64,000 bases of DNA. Origin: Micrasema longulum. Its lineage: Eukaryota; Arthropoda; Insecta; Trichoptera; Brachycentridae. The stretch covers positions 1-64,000 of the forward strand of contig JAGVSM010001668.1 of assembly GCA_022494885.1 (NCBI GenBank). Direction: 5' to 3'. How positions within the stretch are numbered: the stretch's first letter is position 1; every line of letters begins with the position of its first letter. This document shows positions 62,687 to 64,000 of this stretch, piece by piece. Position numbers and translations under genes: made by a program. Below the pieces are notes generated by a model that saw only the letters and a list, made by a program, of their open reading frames with translations, was not told the DNA's origin and made no database searches.

Positions 62687-64000
62687 AAAATGTTACGTGC
62701 TTCACTGCCACGAATGGATTCCGCGATTTTAGATTATCAAGTGCAAAAAATAACTGCTCATTACATTTCTCGATGAAATCATCTTTAGCGAATATTTGTC
62801 GATTGCAAAACATGTTTTACTTGTACCGATATGTTACCTTGGACTAGATAAAATTATTTGTATTTAGTTTTTGCGAACTGGATTTCCAAATCCACCCACT
62901 AATTGCGTCATGCTTTTAAAAAACAAGGAAAATCACTAACGTAAAAAAGTAATTTAATTAATAGAAATAAAAAGCAACTTTCGCTGGCTTGGAAACCGAT
63001 CCGATAGGAAGAATTTTGATCAATCTTGCCCCTTTCGTCAATAGATGTCGCTAGTTTTCTTCATACTTTCATTATCTATAGTGGGCTAACATTCATGGGA
63101 AATATAATATGTAAACGAAGCATATTTAGAGAATCGAGAAAATGCGAAACTTAAATATGGAAGATAACTGGGGGAGGTTAATGTTTCAGACTCCCAAAAA
63201 CAAGAATCAAGGCTACGAAGAAAAATCTGTACCATAAAGTACAGATTTTTCTGGCCATACTGATGATTAATCGTCAAAAAATATGAACACGTGAAATCAA
63301 ACATGATGATTTTCATTAAGAACATTATTGCGACCTTAATCATTACCCAGTACACTTAATTAGGTTGAATGGACCAAATCGTATTAGTTTTATTTCCGTT
63401 AACAGTTTTATGCACCATTTAACGTTTAATCATTAGTGCGGCCATTTTATGAAGCAAAGTGTCGTCACATAAAATAAATCTTCAAATCAATCACTCTCTA
63501 GGGAGTAGAGGAGACCCAGAATACCACCTCAGGTTTTTGAAGAACCTGGCTATTGTCTGGAGGGCGAGATTTCTCATTTTGCTAACCCCTCCGAGCCCAG
63601 ATCTGTAAAGTGCAGTAAATACATTACATGTATTCTCAAATGCGTTGTGTAGGTTAAGCAAGGTAAAATATGTCGTGTGAATAAACTGCGTTGACCCCGG
63701 CCCGAGCTTATCGCTGTTTTCAACTTGCCCCAATTATATTTTTACGGTTGTGATAATTGCTTATCGGGGACGCGAACCGTTTCACAATTACGTCATTATA
63801 CTATCTACCAACAGATGGCACTTGAGTGCGACATTTTAAAGTCCCGATATAATGACCCAACACAACTTATTTGAAAGAAAAATGAGATATTGAGACTTCG
63901 AAGAAGATTTAAGCATTATGATAAACTAAAAAATAAGGTCGTACCATATTTACAAATACGTTAAATACCCATTCGAAAGATGACTGTTTTTAGTGATTTC
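62687..64000. other. Unassigned unique-looking DNA
   Basis: No repeat family from the rest of the window recurs here. Short frames at 63086-63355 and 63491-63733 (minus) have no recognised domain. A strong hairpin lies at 63219-63252. Confidence 0.35.
63219..63252. repeat. Perfect 14-bp inverted repeat, 6-nt loop
   Basis: AGAAAAATCTGTAC, loop CATAAA, then the exact complement GTACAGATTTTTCT. Confidence 0.75.

Noticed and set aside
1..64000. W-chromosome origin suggested by TE density
   Set aside because: Long TE-filled introns on autosomes look the same; sex-linked coverage data would be needed.

Overview
This window looks like nuclear DNA of an insect, most likely a moth or butterfly. It is AT-rich and crowded with broken, nested transposable elements of kinds common in lepidopteran genomes: RTE-like and CR1/Jockey-group LINEs, Helitrons ending in CTAG, tRNA-headed SINEs, Penelope-like fragments and an R1-clade LINE. 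No bacterial-style operon, CRISPR array, rRNA gene or functional tRNA gene is visible. The species call is inference from repeat content.

Layout. 0.2-9 kb: Penelope-like (GIY-YIG) fragment, a CWG-flanked inverted-repeat transposon, LINE tails and a Helitron, then a less AT-rich unique block ending in a candidate first coding exon (7955-8021). 9-13 kb: a SINE and a rearranged RTE-like LINE that carries an R1-clade LINE with a 15-bp target-site duplication. 13.8-16 kb: inverted Penelope-like terminal repeats with hammerhead-ribozyme-like cores, broken by two later insertions. 17-29 kb: many 5'-truncated LINE 3' ends, several with clean target-site duplications. 29-34 kb: a three-level nest, a CpG-rich island (31.85-32.08 kb) and a second GC-rich block (33.54-33.83 kb). 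34-40 kb: foldback elements, LINE tails and a ruined piggyBac-like element. 40236-40340: a second candidate host exon with splice signals and matching phase. 43.5-48 kb: the only near-complete mobile element, a CR1/Jockey-group LINE with an intact 949-codon endonuclease/reverse transcriptase ORF but a frameshifted ORF1. 48-62.6 kb: more LINE, SINE, Helitron and foldback copies and a hAT/MITE/LINE nest. 62.6-64 kb: mostly unrecognised sequence.

Reading of the whole. The simplest model is a TE-filled first intron of about 32 kb in a plus-strand host gene (exon 1 near 8.0 kb, exon 2 near 40.3 kb), with the GC-rich blocks as possible alternative promoters. The gene is not identified. The least familiar mobile system is family FB-A: more than a dozen foldback copies, four with perfect 9-13 bp target-site duplications, no poly(A), a constant end reading CTCAAAATATTG, and no visible coding capacity.
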